64,000 nt of DNA from Isoetes taiwanensis (lineage: Eukaryota > Streptophyta > Lycopodiopsida > Isoetales > Isoetaceae). Shown in pieces: positions 23,401-34,101 of this stretch (positions are counted from its first letter, which is position 1; each line of letters opens with the position of its first letter). The DNA is taken from positions 15,384,925 through 15,448,924 of the forward strand of contig JAJEKV010000018.1 of NCBI GenBank assembly GCA_021234155.1, written 5' to 3'. The translations under genes and the position numbers were made by a program. The notes below the pieces were generated by a model. That model had not been told where the DNA came from and did not search any database. It saw only the letters and a list, made by a program, of their open reading frames with translations.

Positions 23401-23519
23401 GGGAAAAAAATAGAGACAACAGTTGTACAATTCTAATCGTTTATTGCGACATTTGTCTTGTTGCACAAACAAAAGTGGAAAGTTGCATGATGAGGACCAT
23501 ATCTATAGCATGCAATTGC
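20430..23519. other. Interior of candidate element, no gene recognised
   Basis: AT-rich sequence with ORFs up to 96 codons. Several T-rich tracts ending in AG (for example before 21,013) look like splice acceptors, which could mean captured gene pieces. No family was recognised on either strand. Confidence 0.45.
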
Positions 23520-23522
23520 AAC

Positions 23523-23615
23523 AAAAAACACAAGGAATATAGCAATTTAACAAATACATTGGGTCTATAAAACACATGGAATATAGCAATTTAACAAATA
23601 CATTGGGTCTATATT
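23523..23615. repeat. Two-copy tandem repeat (~46 bp)
   Basis: GGAATATAGCAATTTAACAA through TTGGGTCTATA is present twice in a row, nearly exact. Confidence 0.85.
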
Positions 23616-23919
23616 ATTGCTTGCATGAAAAGAATATTAAAGTGTCGCTATATAGAAACAATGGGGTAATTCAAGTCAAATGTCCTACAACATGTCGAAA
23701 GTTTTACTGGACATAGTAGTGTATATAAAAAGTTTCAATGAACATGATTGTTTATAAAATCAAATGGATCCATTTAAGGAGTCAATACTTTACAACATAA
23801 ATTCCATAAAACAATGGGGTAATTCTAGTTAAATTTACTAGAACATTTAAAAAGTTTCAATACATTGACTCGAAGAATTTGGAGCAATCTAAACATTATG
23901 AACATTTCTTATAGTTTTT

Positions 23920-23944
23920 GGGTTGCCCCTAGGGGGGCAAACCC
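23920..23944. repeat. GC palindrome, copy B
   Basis: Same palindrome as at 18,858-18,882 (arms GGGTTGCCCC and GGGGCAAACCC), preceded by TTTTT. The CATATGC part that follows the palindrome in two other copies is absent here. Confidence 0.9.
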
Positions 23945-24207
23945 AGCATGTTGTAATACTGATTTACAATCCTTACAGCAGTGCTCTCAATGCCACGATT
24001 TGAAAAATAAATATAATTCGAGCAATGGCTTATTAGGTGTCTACCTACATGTATATATCATATTATGTATCATATATAATACCAACTAATCTTGCTAATA
24101 AACAACAGCACAAGCAAATTAATATCGAGCATTGAACAACATTGTCCTAGATTGGTAATCACATTTCCTCTATTCATAAACAAAAGAAAACAAAACAACA
24201 ACAAACA

Positions 24208-24290
24208 AACTCACCCGTTCAGGCTATAAATAAGGCCCGACACACGAAACTCACCCGTTCAGGCTATAAATAAGGCCAGACACACGAAAG
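24208..24290. repeat. Two-copy tandem repeat (40 bp)
   Basis: ACTCACCCGTTCAGGCTATA and the next 20 bases occur twice in succession with one difference. Confidence 0.9.
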
Positions 24291-24393
24291 GACAAAAAAT
24301 AAAAAAACATGAAAACAAAACGGCCAAATGAGACATGAAAACAAACTTTTGTGCTAACAGAGGGCAACCTTTCGTGCGCAGCACCTTGTTTGT

Positions 24394-26338
24394 TTACGTT
24401 ATTTGCCTTGTAGACCTGGCCATGGCAGAGTTGCAGAACATCCGTGGCCGATCTAAAGCAGAGGTGCCCTTTCTAATCACACGTTTTTAATGGAAGGCAA
24501 AATCTTTGGATTTGAGGCCAGATCCCACCGCCATATACCTATACCTGTTTCTTGAATGCATTCCATGCCTCTAACTGGCTAAGGAGAGACTAGGGCTGAG
24601 GCCTTTCTTCAAAGAAAATGGCCTGGTGGTTTTACAAAAACCTCTCCTTCCTCAAGAATCAGATCACCAGTATCGCCTTGCAAAAGCACAGGCTTGCCTT
24701 GAAGGAGCTATAGTTGATCTTATTTGTAACATAGTCACATAGTCTACGTCTTTATTTCCTGCAGTTGTTCTATCATTGTTTCCAGTTGGGGAGGACAATG
24801 TTTACTAGATTGGACAATGTGTCTAAATCGATCAGTACCAGAGACATTATTGGTTTATTACATTTTGCTTTGCAAATAAGCACGGGCCAGCTGTAGCCCA
24901 ATACTGGACAAGCAGTAAGTATCAGAGATCATCTGACCTCTTTTACCCACATATGCTCTTCATCTTGATTTTGCAGCTGGAGTTTTATGGTTCAATACCA
25001 TGATTTCTAACTGTTTGCCAAGACATTTTTATTGAAGCCTTCTGGTATGGTGATATGACTTCGCGTATTTTCTGCTATCATCTTGTCATTTGATTAATTG
25101 ATGCAATTATGGAGAGTTGTTTATTTTATCATTCTATTTTAAGCTTTTCAATAGAAGTTTAATAAATGGTGGATGGTCATAAGATTGAGTTGTTGAGATA
25201 ATTTTATAATGACCATCTCATGTTGCACGACGAAGAGGATAGGTAACTCTTCAGAATGTGTCTATGGGTTACTTTGAATAGATTGAAGATGAAGGACTTT
25301 TCTGATCTGCATCAGTCGATTGGGGCTGGAAAAGGGTTGCGGTCTTCTTTTCAAGGTCTTTCTTCTTATGCCATGTTGGTAAGAACTTAGACTCTGATGC
25401 AGGGGTATTCCGACATTACTTAGGTAGGAATATCTTGCCATTATGGAAAATGGAAAAGCTACTTAATGCAAATATTACCCCCTTCTCTCCTTCTAGACTT
25501 TGCCATTTTCAGTCGGTGGATGTAGCTGCATTCAAAATTAAAAGTTTTTTTATATACTTCAAGGGATCAGAGATACAGTTTGAGATTTTTTGGGCTAGTT
25601 TGCATTATGGGCTAGAACTCATATTTATGATGATGTGCTTTTTGTGGTTTCTATTCTCTCGTATATATGTTTGCAGAAAACATAATCTTCTGAGGTAGCT
25701 ATCGAACTGCCTTTCTAGTTAGAGCTAACATCAGTGTCTCCAGATTCCGTACATGGACAGATATGTCTTTGTTATTTCCATCTATTTTCCAACTTAGATT
25801 CTTACATGCATAATTGTTGGCAAGGTTTTGCTGTGAATATTGAATGTGTGATGGAAATGCTGAGCCAAGTGGCTTCAAGGACCAAATATATAATGCCATT
25901 TTTTTTTTTACTTTCTTGTTTTGAAACTTGCATGCAGAACAAAATTTGCAGTCGTGTTCCTCTGCTATGTTCCTGCACATAATGAACCAAGTTTTAGCAT
26001 ATGACAATGTTTTCTATCATACAAATTGGACAATCCATTTTGAACTTTTCAAAAACAACAGAGGCAACTATATTTTTGCTAATGCATGATGCGAATCACC
26101 TAATTGATCTCTGTGGTTGTCAACCACCCTGGTAATACCACCCATACTTCATTGGCAAAGTGCCTAAATTGTGAGCACTAAAAAACCTTATCTAACCATA
26201 GGCCAAGGCATCGATTGCATATTCCTTATATTTTGATGGTTTTGTAATTTCATAAACTTCTGTTAGTGCCTTCTAGATAGCCATAACAAAATTGCACTCA
26301 CTCTCAGATCAATCTACGTGAGCAGATTTGAAATTGAG
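24394..26338. other. No gene recognised
   Basis: A short protein-like reading near 24,600-24,720 (KPLLPQESDHQYRLAKAQAC) may be an exon or a captured piece, but I cannot name it and see no partner exons. Otherwise non-coding. Confidence 0.4.
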
Positions 26339-27825
26339 CATGGCGTACAAGTTGACTTGCATGATCCATATTTGATAAAATTGTTTATTCAATATTTTCT
26401 CCTGGACTATGATAACTGGATCATACAGCCAACATGAGAAGGTTAAGAATGTTTGTCAGATTCTTAAGCAGAGGCAACCTCAAGAAATGCAGCCAGATGT
26501 CTTCACCTTTTCTCGAATTTTGTATGTGTCTACCTGTTCACAAGCTTTTGGAGATGGTAAGTTCATACGTGCTGCCATTATCACCCAACAAATCCTTGAA
26601 TATCAGGTTACGTTTCTGAGCATAACATCATTATTTCACCATATTGGCCATTTCTGTTGAATTCAAGTTATTGGACATCATTTGAGAATGGCGTACAAGT
26701 TGACTTGCATGATCCATATTTGATAGAATTGTTTATTCAATATTTTCTCCTGGAATATGATAATTGGAGCATACAGCCAACATGAAAATCTTAAGAAAGC
26801 AGATGCAACCTCAAGAAATGCAGCCATATGTCTTTACCTTTTCTCGGATTTTATATGTGTCTACCTGTTCTCAAGCTTTTGGAGATGGAAAGTTCATTCG
26901 TGCTGCCATTACCACCCAACAAATCCTTGAATAGCGAGTTACTTTCTTGAGCGTATCATCATTATTTCACCATATTGGCTATTTCTGTTGAATTCAAGCT
27001 TATTGGCATTACTGTTTTAATGCAAAAAGCACAGTCCTTCACAATACTTGGTTACAAGACTGGGCATCATTTTACTGAGACCACAGGCTTGCATGAACCA
27101 TATTTGATAAAATTGTTTATTCAATATTTTCTCCTGGAATATGATAATTGGATCGTACAGCCAACATGAGAAGGTTAAGAATGTTTGTCAGATTCTTAAG
27201 CAGATGCAACCTCAAGAAATGCAGCCAGATGTCTTCACCTTTTCTCGGATTTTGTATGTGCCTACCTGTTCACAAGCTTTTGGAGATGGTAAGTTCATAC
27301 GTGCTGCCATTATCACCCAACAAATCCTTGAATATCATGTTACTTTTCTGAGCATAACATCATTATTTCACTATATTGGCCATTTCTGTTGAAGTCAAGT
27401 TATTGGACATCATTTGAGCATGGCGTACAAGTTGATTTGCATGATCCAGATTTGATAGAATTGTTTATTCAATATTCTCTCCTAGAATATGATAATTGAG
27501 CATGCAGCCAACATGAAAAGCTTAAGAAAGCAGACGCAACCTCAAGAAATGCAACCATATATCTTCACCTTTTCTCGGATTTTATATATGTCTACCTGTT
27601 TTCAAGCTTTTGGAGATGGAAAGTTCAGTCGTATTGCCATTATCACCCAATAAATCCTTGAATAGCAGGTTACTTTTCTGAGCGTATCATCATTATTTCA
27701 CCATATTGGCCACTTCTGTTGAATTCAAGCTCATTAGCATTACTGTTTTAATGCAAAAAGCACAGCGCTTCACAATACTTGGTTACAAGACTGGGCATCA
27801 TTTTACTAAGACCACAGGCTTGAAT
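26339..27825 (+). repeat. Tandemly amplified PPR gene fragment (pseudogene array)
   Basis: Four copies of a PPR-type fragment. Copies 1 (26,412-26,660) and 3 (27,144-27,392) read MITGSYSQHEKVKNVCQILK, then QPQEMQPDVFTFSRILY, then SQAFGDGKFIRAAIITQQIL. This is the plant PLS-type pentatricopeptide pattern (W..MI.GY.QHG.....L...MQ.E.MQPD..TF...L..C.....L.DGK.IHA.II). Copies 2 and 4 lack about 25 bases and are out of frame. Spacing alternates at 349 and 383 bases, giving an exact 732-bp dimer present twice, each followed by the same ~95-base spacer. PPR proteins bind organelle RNA; these fragments cover barely two motifs and cannot be functional. Confidence 0.75.
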
Positions 27826-27829
27826 ATCA

Positions 27830-29780
27830 GCTGGAGCTTGCACGTCCATAATTTAATGAGGTGGAACTCTACAGTCTAGGTAAAATATTTCTTTAAGACA
27901 TTAGAGATGATGCATGTATAAGATTGTTGGATAAGCTTCCCTCATTTGGCACCACTTATAAACATTACTTTATATATTGTAGCTAGCTTTGTTCATCGAA
28001 CTATTTCTATTATTCCAATGTATATTTGAGTACATTATCTAACACGAGGAGCATATCATGTTGAATGTTGTACACGAAGGTATCTGTGCTATATAGTTCA
28101 AATTGGTCCTAGGTTTGCATGTCGAACCGTACATCATCAGACTTGTCATTAGTTGTTGAGCTTACTTGATCTGCAGAGCTTGTTGATGTTGACCATAGTT
28201 GCAGACAATCAGTTCCAAATGGTGGTCATTGAATGTGCTATATATTTAAGGCAATGCTTGTAACGTGTTGTGTCTCAACGTCCAATGATGATGGAGCCTA
28301 CTCCTGTAGGATGCTTTGTATGGTTGCGTTGGCACAGCTTCCAGCTGGCTTTATCAGACACAGACACAAGCCTTATATCATATGGAGAGATGGATGATCT
28401 TTGTGAATGACAGGCAGCCATATTGTCTCAAATATAAGCTTGTGGGAGTTTTAGAACAGTAAAGGTGGAGATTATATTGCATATATGAGATTACAGCACC
28501 ACCAATATGATCAGGACAACTATAGAAAAGGATGAGTAGTATCATCTCAGTGATTCACATGTATAGAGAACCATAGAAGATGTGTTGAGATGTTCCAAAT
28601 ACGTGCTTAAGCCTCAACATTGGCTGCAGTTAGAAAACAGTTAGAAAACATGCTTCTTCTAGTGCTTTTCTTAGATGGCAGTTTGATCCTTATTATGCCC
28701 ATCTTCTTGGTAAATGGGACATACAAGTTCTTGACAAGACTTTACATCGACTCTCTAATTCTACAACATCAGCTGCAACTGCTCACAAGCTGGAAACTCT
28801 AGGGTAATTCGACAAGCCTAAATCAATTGCTCATAAGCTGGAAACTCTAGGGTAATTCGATTGCATTGAAAGTGAGCTCATGCAATGAATAATTGTAATC
28901 TTATATCTTATGGTGCGTTCAACACCATTTTCCCTTCATTTTGTCTTTTGCTCTATCCCGCTTTCCCCTTTTTCTTTTCCTCATTTTCCTACACACTTTC
29001 CCTTTCCCTTGTTTCTTATCTTCCCTACACATTTTCTTTTTCCCTTTTTGGCATATTTGCACAAACACGAGTTGAGACTTTGAAGCAATTTGAGGCTATC
29101 CACATTGCAGCCAGCTATGACTTCTGCTCATGTGGGGAGCGTTATAATCGTTCGATTTGATCCACGGTGAGAAAAATTCATGAAAATTCCACTGTGTGCA
29201 TGGGTAGCGCTAGGAAGTTACGAGCGATTCCCAAACGATGAGTCAAAATTCCAAAATCTTAGTTCTTCCACATTTCCTGGCCTTCGTCGGACAAGACCTT
29301 CATTCCCGTGATGTGATTCAGTTTTTTTTCCTCCTAATCCATTCCTGTCTCTTTGCTCCCAGAACAAGTCGGTCTCATCTCTTATCTAGTTTGTTGGTTT
29401 TGTGATAATAGCAGGGAAGAACAAGATGTGGAGGTGGAGCTTTCATTGCTGCTATTCCTGTATTCACAAGTCGGGCCTTTTATCAGGAAGGATGCTTTTC
29501 CAACAATGCCCTAAAGGTAAAAGTATCTCAAGCCTAAATAAAAACTTAGCAAGTCTTACCTTACTAAAGCCTTCTGGTGTGCCTTTTGCTAGTTTACTGA
29601 ACAGTTCAAATGGACCATTTCTGGTCCATCACCTGACCATTCTAGTGTTAAGGGAAAAGAACTTAAAGAGAAATATATTAAAGAAAATACGAAAGCTGTT
29701 CTTGGCGATGATGATGATGATGTGTCTCTAAAGGATGAGACAAATAAAAATGAAAAGTTACAGGATAATGAATAGCAGCA
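27830..29780. other. No gene recognised; short tandem repeat
   Basis: A phrase CATAAGCTGGAAACTCTAGG with neighbours is repeated at about 28,783 and 28,835. A C/T-rich stretch lies at 28,915-29,050. The sequence leads into the copia relic from about 29,780; upstream copia domains were not recognised. Confidence 0.5.
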
Positions 29781-29789
29781 GGGAATAGA

Positions 29790-30640
29790 AAACCAAATGG
29801 TAGAAGACACGATAAAAAGAAGAAGAAGAACTCAAACTAAAGTTTTGAGGGAAGCCAAGCTTGAACTAGATAGGTATGGCAGATCTGAAGAAGGAAAAAG
29901 CAAGAGATTGGAAATTGCACCAGAAATACAAACAGCCTTGGATGATAGCATGCCACAAACTGTTGAAGAAGCCCTTACTTGTAAAGATGCAAAAAAGTGG
30001 AAGGAAGCAATGCATGATGGAATGGATTCGTTTAGAAGAAAGGCATATATGGCGTTGTAGAACAACCAGAAGCAAGAAATATAGTAGGCTGCAAATGGAT
30101 TTTTAAACTCAAACCTGGAGTAGACAGTAATTCAAATAAATTTAAGGCCAGGCTTGTTGCCCAGGGTTACAGCCAGAAGAAAGGAATTGATTACCAAGAC
30201 ACATTTTCGCCTATCGTAAGACTGTCAAGCATTAGACTCATGCTTGCACTGGCAAATGCAAGGAGGCTGAAAATACATCACATGGATGCATCTACTGCAT
30301 TTCTGAATGCTAACTTAGACGAAGAAATTTTTATGCAACAAGCTCTGGGATTTGAGCAAGCTGGAAACAAGGTAAGGAAACTGAAAAAAGTAGTCTACAG
30401 ATTGAAACAAGCACCTAGACAATGGTACAAATGCATGGATAAGTATTTAAGAGAACAAGGGTTTAAAAACTAGGAGCTGATGGTAATCTATACATTTATG
30501 AGGATGGTATGTATGATTGCATCATGGTTTTGTATATTGATGAATTGCATAATCTGCGTCTCGTCTGACAAAGTACTAAATTATTGCAACGAGAAATTAA
30601 AAAGAAAGTTTGAGATGATTGGATTTAGGTTAATTAAAAA
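29790..30640 (+). mobile_element. Ty1/copia reverse transcriptase relic
   Basis: Opens with the pre-RT segment TVEEALTCKDAKKWKEAMHD. After a frameshift it continues GCKWIFKLKPGVDSNSNKFK, then ARLVAQGYSQKKGIDYQDTF and SPIVRLSSIRLMLALA. Then MDASTAFLNANLDEEIFMQQ and KVVYRLKQAPRQWYKCMDKY follow. These are the ordered motifs of the copia RT domain (KARLVAQGY, DV.TAFLNG.L, YGLKQ.PR.WY). After a stop at 30,471 the frame gives MVLYIDE where YVDD is expected. Integrase, RNase H and LTRs are not seen. It is a dead fragment on the plus strand. Confidence 0.88.
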
Positions 30641-30649
30641 AAAAAAATT

Positions 30650-31235
30650 AAGGATGGAAGTAACTATGTATTCTAACTGCATGCGGACTAAACAAGAAAC
30701 GACGGGAAACGGCAGCAGTTTTGCCAACGGAGGGTACAAATAGAAATATTACCATCGTCAAAATCCGACGACTAACATGTTTTTGGCATCAGAAAAACCT
30801 GAGGTCGTCTGTGTTGAAACCACCAAAACACGAATTGAGCACAGTTAATGTGAGAAACCTAATACAATCAAAACCATCAAAGAACAAATTGTGCACACAA
30901 TGAGAGGCAAAACGAGTTGTGCACGCTTAATGAGAGGCAAATCATGTTTTAAGCATTTGATATTTGTTTGTAGGGGATTAGGTCTCCAATAGCCACATGC
31001 TTGCCAAGGTCCAAGCATACAAAATAATAGAAGTTGAGACAATGTTTTATCTTCCATTTGATCGTCTACTTCTCATTTTATTTATCATTCCAGCCCTAAA
31101 AAAAGCTTCAGAGAAAAGCCGACTGTTCGATTCTAAAGAACCATACATAACCACGAGCCACATCATGCTGCCACGTAGACCAAATTTTGATAGAAGTCCC
31201 TCTATGTACACCATAAAAAACCATAATACATAAAT
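30650..31235. other. No gene recognised
   Basis: Non-coding sequence between the copia relic and the Ran 3' flank. The phrase AATGAGAGGCAAA is repeated at 30,899 and 30,930. Confidence 0.5.
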
Positions 31236-31346
31236 CCCACTTTTGAGTGCCATCCCATAAGAACGAAACTTCATACCACAACTACAAACAAACTTCCTCA
31301 AGACCTCCCAATTTATACAGCTACTTTATTTTACACAGACAAAAGA
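31236..31346 (-). repeat. Ran 3' flank / UTR segment shared with 16,953-17,095
   Basis: It lies 118-228 bases downstream of the Ran stop codon, so probably in the 3' UTR or just beyond it. It is duplicated next to the LINE at 17 kb (see that entry). The minus-strand ORF at 31,047-31,301 is a shadow. Confidence 0.8.
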
Positions 31347-31463
31347 CCTAACTAAGAGCAGTACAGCATTTTCGAAACGTGAGACGTGTTCTGGTGGACT
31401 AGTGACCGCATCATCACCAACATGGTTCTGCTGGCCATACACAAACTTGATCTGTGCAGCAAG

Positions 31464-32657
31464 TCACCCTTCAAATGCCTCATCTTCATCATCTGGAAGG
31501 GGCTGAAGAGCAGCACGTTGCAATTCAGCTTCATGTCTGCATAACTAAAGATGTTAAACAAAGAACACAAATTATGACTCCAATAAATATTGACAGATGA
31601 AATACATACACTGCCTGCTGTTGAAGGTCAATCTGAACCTCTGGAGGTGCAAGTGCAGGGGACTCAACAAAGTGGAGGTTTGGATCACTACATGCATTCA
31701 TTTAAAAAACGTTTAATAAGCCTAATGATCAGCACGAGTTTTCGTATACAATAAACCAGCTCACCCAGAAAGCTTTCTTGCAAGGTACAGGAAAGGCTTT
31801 TCAAAATTGTAGTTGCTCTTGGCTGATATTTCATAGTACTGTAAATTCTTCTTTCTGTGAAAAGTAACTTGCTTTGCTTTCACCTGTCTATTCTTGACAT
31901 CAACCTTGTTGCCACACAGCACAATAGGAATGTTCTCACAAACACTGATGAATAAAGCATAACGTTAGAGCTAGTGACTAACCATCTGCAATACTAAGGA
32001 ACAAAACCAGATTACCGGCAAAGGTCTCGATGCCATGTAGGCACATTTTTATATGTCAATCGAGCAGTGACATCAAACATTATTATAGCACACTGGCCAT
32101 GGATGCTGCCACAAAAACAGCTTAGAATTTCATCTTATAGTATAATTTAGTTCCAACAAACAAATCTTGCATACTAGTATCCGTCTCGAAGACCTCCAAA
32201 TTTTTCTTGACCAGCAGTATCCCAGCAATAAAAGCGTATTTTTCCACAGTTAAGTAAAGAAATCAAGTGGATGGACCTCGACACCAATGGTCGCTGCATA
32301 TTTTTGCGTGATTTACTTAATCAATGCAAATAGAAGGCAGTATAACTACATGTTGATAAAATGATTCTTACGCTCATATCTCTTCTCAAATTCACCAGTA
32401 AGATGCCGCTTCACAAATGTTGTTTTACCTGGTAAAACCAAGAAAATCGTCATAGAAAGAAGAAACTAAGAAGAAATTAAACTACATCACATCTAACTCA
32501 CCAGTGCCTCCATCACCAACAATCACAAGCTTAAAATTTGGTATGCTTTCTGGATTTTGCTGCCCTGGAAGAGCCTTTGGAGATATCTCATAGAACACAT
32601 CACATACATTTCAAAGTAAAAATTGGTGTACATATCATTCTATTGCTACCTTACCAT
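31464..32657 (-). CDS. RAN: Ran GTPase, one frameshift in the coding sequence
   Basis: Small nuclear GTPase driving nucleocytoplasmic transport and spindle assembly. Coding exons (minus): 32655-32657 (ATG only), 32502-32574, 32372-32428, 32175-32293, 32016-32105, 31765-31944, 31610-31687, 31464-31536. All introns are GT-AG. Visible motifs: G1 GDGGTGKT, switch [15 protein letters not shown]3 [18 protein letters not shown]4 [11 protein letters not shown]5 [15 protein letters not shown], acidic tail [11 protein letters not shown]. The exons sum to 673 bases, one more than 224 codons; plant Ran has about 221 residues. The extra base (A on plus, 32,252-32,253) makes TAA directly after HPLDFFT; removing it restores the normal [10 protein letters not shown] frame. 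All other residues and splice sites look normal. It is therefore a sequencing/assembly error, a very young null allele or a young pseudogene. Confidence 0.93.
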
Positions 32658-33130
32658 TTCAATGGAACTGTGCACTCGCTAGTAGCTGCAAAAGAGTAGT
32701 AGAATATTTTGATAAAAATCAAGCATAGTCGTAGCGAGAAAAACCCTAAATGTGTACTACATTATTATCACAACAATCGATAATCTTATTCTTCTTTGAT
32801 TATACCAAAAAGACATCCAAATTCAATCTTATTAGTTGGATCTTGCTTGCTCACGAGATAAAGGCTAGTTGATCTAGGAAATCAATCAAACTTTAAATCC
32901 TTACAAGGCCAACCCAACGGTATGCATCAAACATTTTATTAGTCCAATAAAAATGATAATATTTCCCCAGAGATGCACAACCCCAACCAAAAAACACCCG
33001 CTAGATACTCACTGATGAGATGGCCTTCGCCTAGGGCGGCAAACAGCGCTTGGGCCGCTCTTCTTCTCTCTCCTATTCGTAGATCGACGCGTGTCCAAAA
33101 AGTTGAAATAACGGTCACGCAAGTATAGTG
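32655..33130 (-). promoter_or_regulatory. Ran 5' UTR, leader intron and promoter
   Basis: The exon carrying the ATG (32655-32685) begins after an acceptor TTTTGCAG, so the 5' UTR is itself spliced. The upstream leader exon ends at 33,013 with a GTGAGT donor, giving a leader intron of about 327 bases. The leader exon is GA-rich (AGGAGAGAGAAGAAGAGC). A TATA-like CTATACTT (minus) lies near 33,125, about 30 bases before the probable start. A leader intron plus an intron right after ATG are credible for a strongly expressed housekeeping gene. The transcription start is inferred. Confidence 0.65.
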
Positions 33131-33701
33131 TGGATTTCGTGAAAAATCAGCAAACGACTTGGTTTAATAGTTCGAACGGTGATTCTGCAATTATTTGTAC
33201 TCTCAGGTTTTAATTTTTTTTGTTGGAAAACATGCTAGCCGTTGGATTGGCTTGTTGCTTCAATGGTGTTTTTTGTGCGGCCGAAGATCATACTGTTTCT
33301 ATTTTGGGTTGTGCAGCATGAAAACCAAGTGTCTCTTCTTCGATTTTAATTATGCAAAGAAAGAAATGGGCGCTTGAGGGAGACACGAGAGGTACGATTG
33401 TTTTGCAAAAAATGGAATCCTCCAGCTGCAAGGATGGCTGATTGGGTAAGATTTGAAGATGAAGCGCTTGACAGAGGTAGGACAGATAGGTTTGTTTGCC
33501 TAAAGGTCTTGAATTGTCTCGGATTTTGCACAAACAAGACTCAATACTGAATTTGCACACGCGATGATGGGTAGCGATGTCAAAGACTAAATTTGGAGCA
33601 TTCAGCCGTCTAGCTTGGTCGTCAAACTTGGTTGCAAAGGTGAGACATTATAGCGGATCAAATAGAACTGGGTTTAGAGAGTTCGCGCTCTTTTGGGAAG
33701 G
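33131..33701. other. Upstream of Ran, no gene recognised
   Basis: About 570 bases between the Ran promoter and the MITE at 33.7 kb. Short ORFs on both strands overlap one another and resemble nothing known. Confidence 0.5.
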
Positions 33702-34101
33702 CCGTATATATCATCCGAGATGTGGTTAATCCGGACACCCGTTATCAGCCATGAAGAACTGCACAGTTTCAAGCCCAAAAACCAATGGTTTTGCCCATTT
33801 TTTGATCGATTATGCTCTATTTTGCCTTAAAATCTCTTCTTTTCTTCATCAATCTAGCATAAAAGAGGCATACAAAGCGATTGGCATGCTTTTTAAAGCA
33901 GATCAAACCGCCCACAAAGCAGCAAGAGCGGTCTGATAAAAAATTTTGCCCCCGTCGCATAGTTCTACACCTGATTTTTCGTCCGGATTAATCACTTGGC
34001 TGATATCGGATGTCCGGATTAACCACCCTGGCTGATACCAGATGTCCGGATTAACCACGCGATTTTGTCCGGAAAAACCACTTCCCGGATGATATATACG
34101 G
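33702..34101. mobile_element. Foldback MITE with 16-bp perfect terminal inverted repeats
   Basis: The left end CCGTATATATCATCCG (33,702-33,717) and right end (34,086-34,101) are exact reverse complements. Homology continues inward (GTGGTTAATCCGGACA ... TATCAGCC on the left, 33,718-33,750; the matching inverse at 34,030-34,070). The right arm contains an internal direct repeat (GATGTCCGGATTAACCAC, three variants at about 33,985, 34,010 and 34,043). A phrase AGTT(A/CG)CGCTCTTTTG flanks both sides, a few bases from the left end and touching the right end. Its spacing differs, so it is only a candidate target duplication. No transposase. The class is uncertain, with Mutator-like favoured by the long arms. 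Confidence 0.8.

Larger units (their letters stand above)
18853..24393. mobile_element. Candidate palindrome-ended element, copy 1
   Basis: It starts with TTTTTGGGTTGCCCC, the first arm of a GC-rich palindrome (18,858-18,882), followed by CATATGC-rich sequence. A second copy of the palindrome is at 23,920-23,944. The right end is proposed at GCGCAGCACCTTGTTTGT (24,376-24,393), because the same motif in inverse orientation begins the insertion at 53.41 kb. The first ~180 bases match 57,652-57,473 in inverse orientation. No transposase, helicase or reverse transcriptase was recognised inside. Borders and class are inference: a Helitron-like, foldback or non-autonomous LTR element are all possible. 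Confidence 0.4.

Noticed and set aside
28915-29050. Pyrimidine-rich ORF with SFSYTLSLSL-like residues
   Set aside because: Low-complexity C/T tract; the apparent hydrophobic peptide follows from composition.
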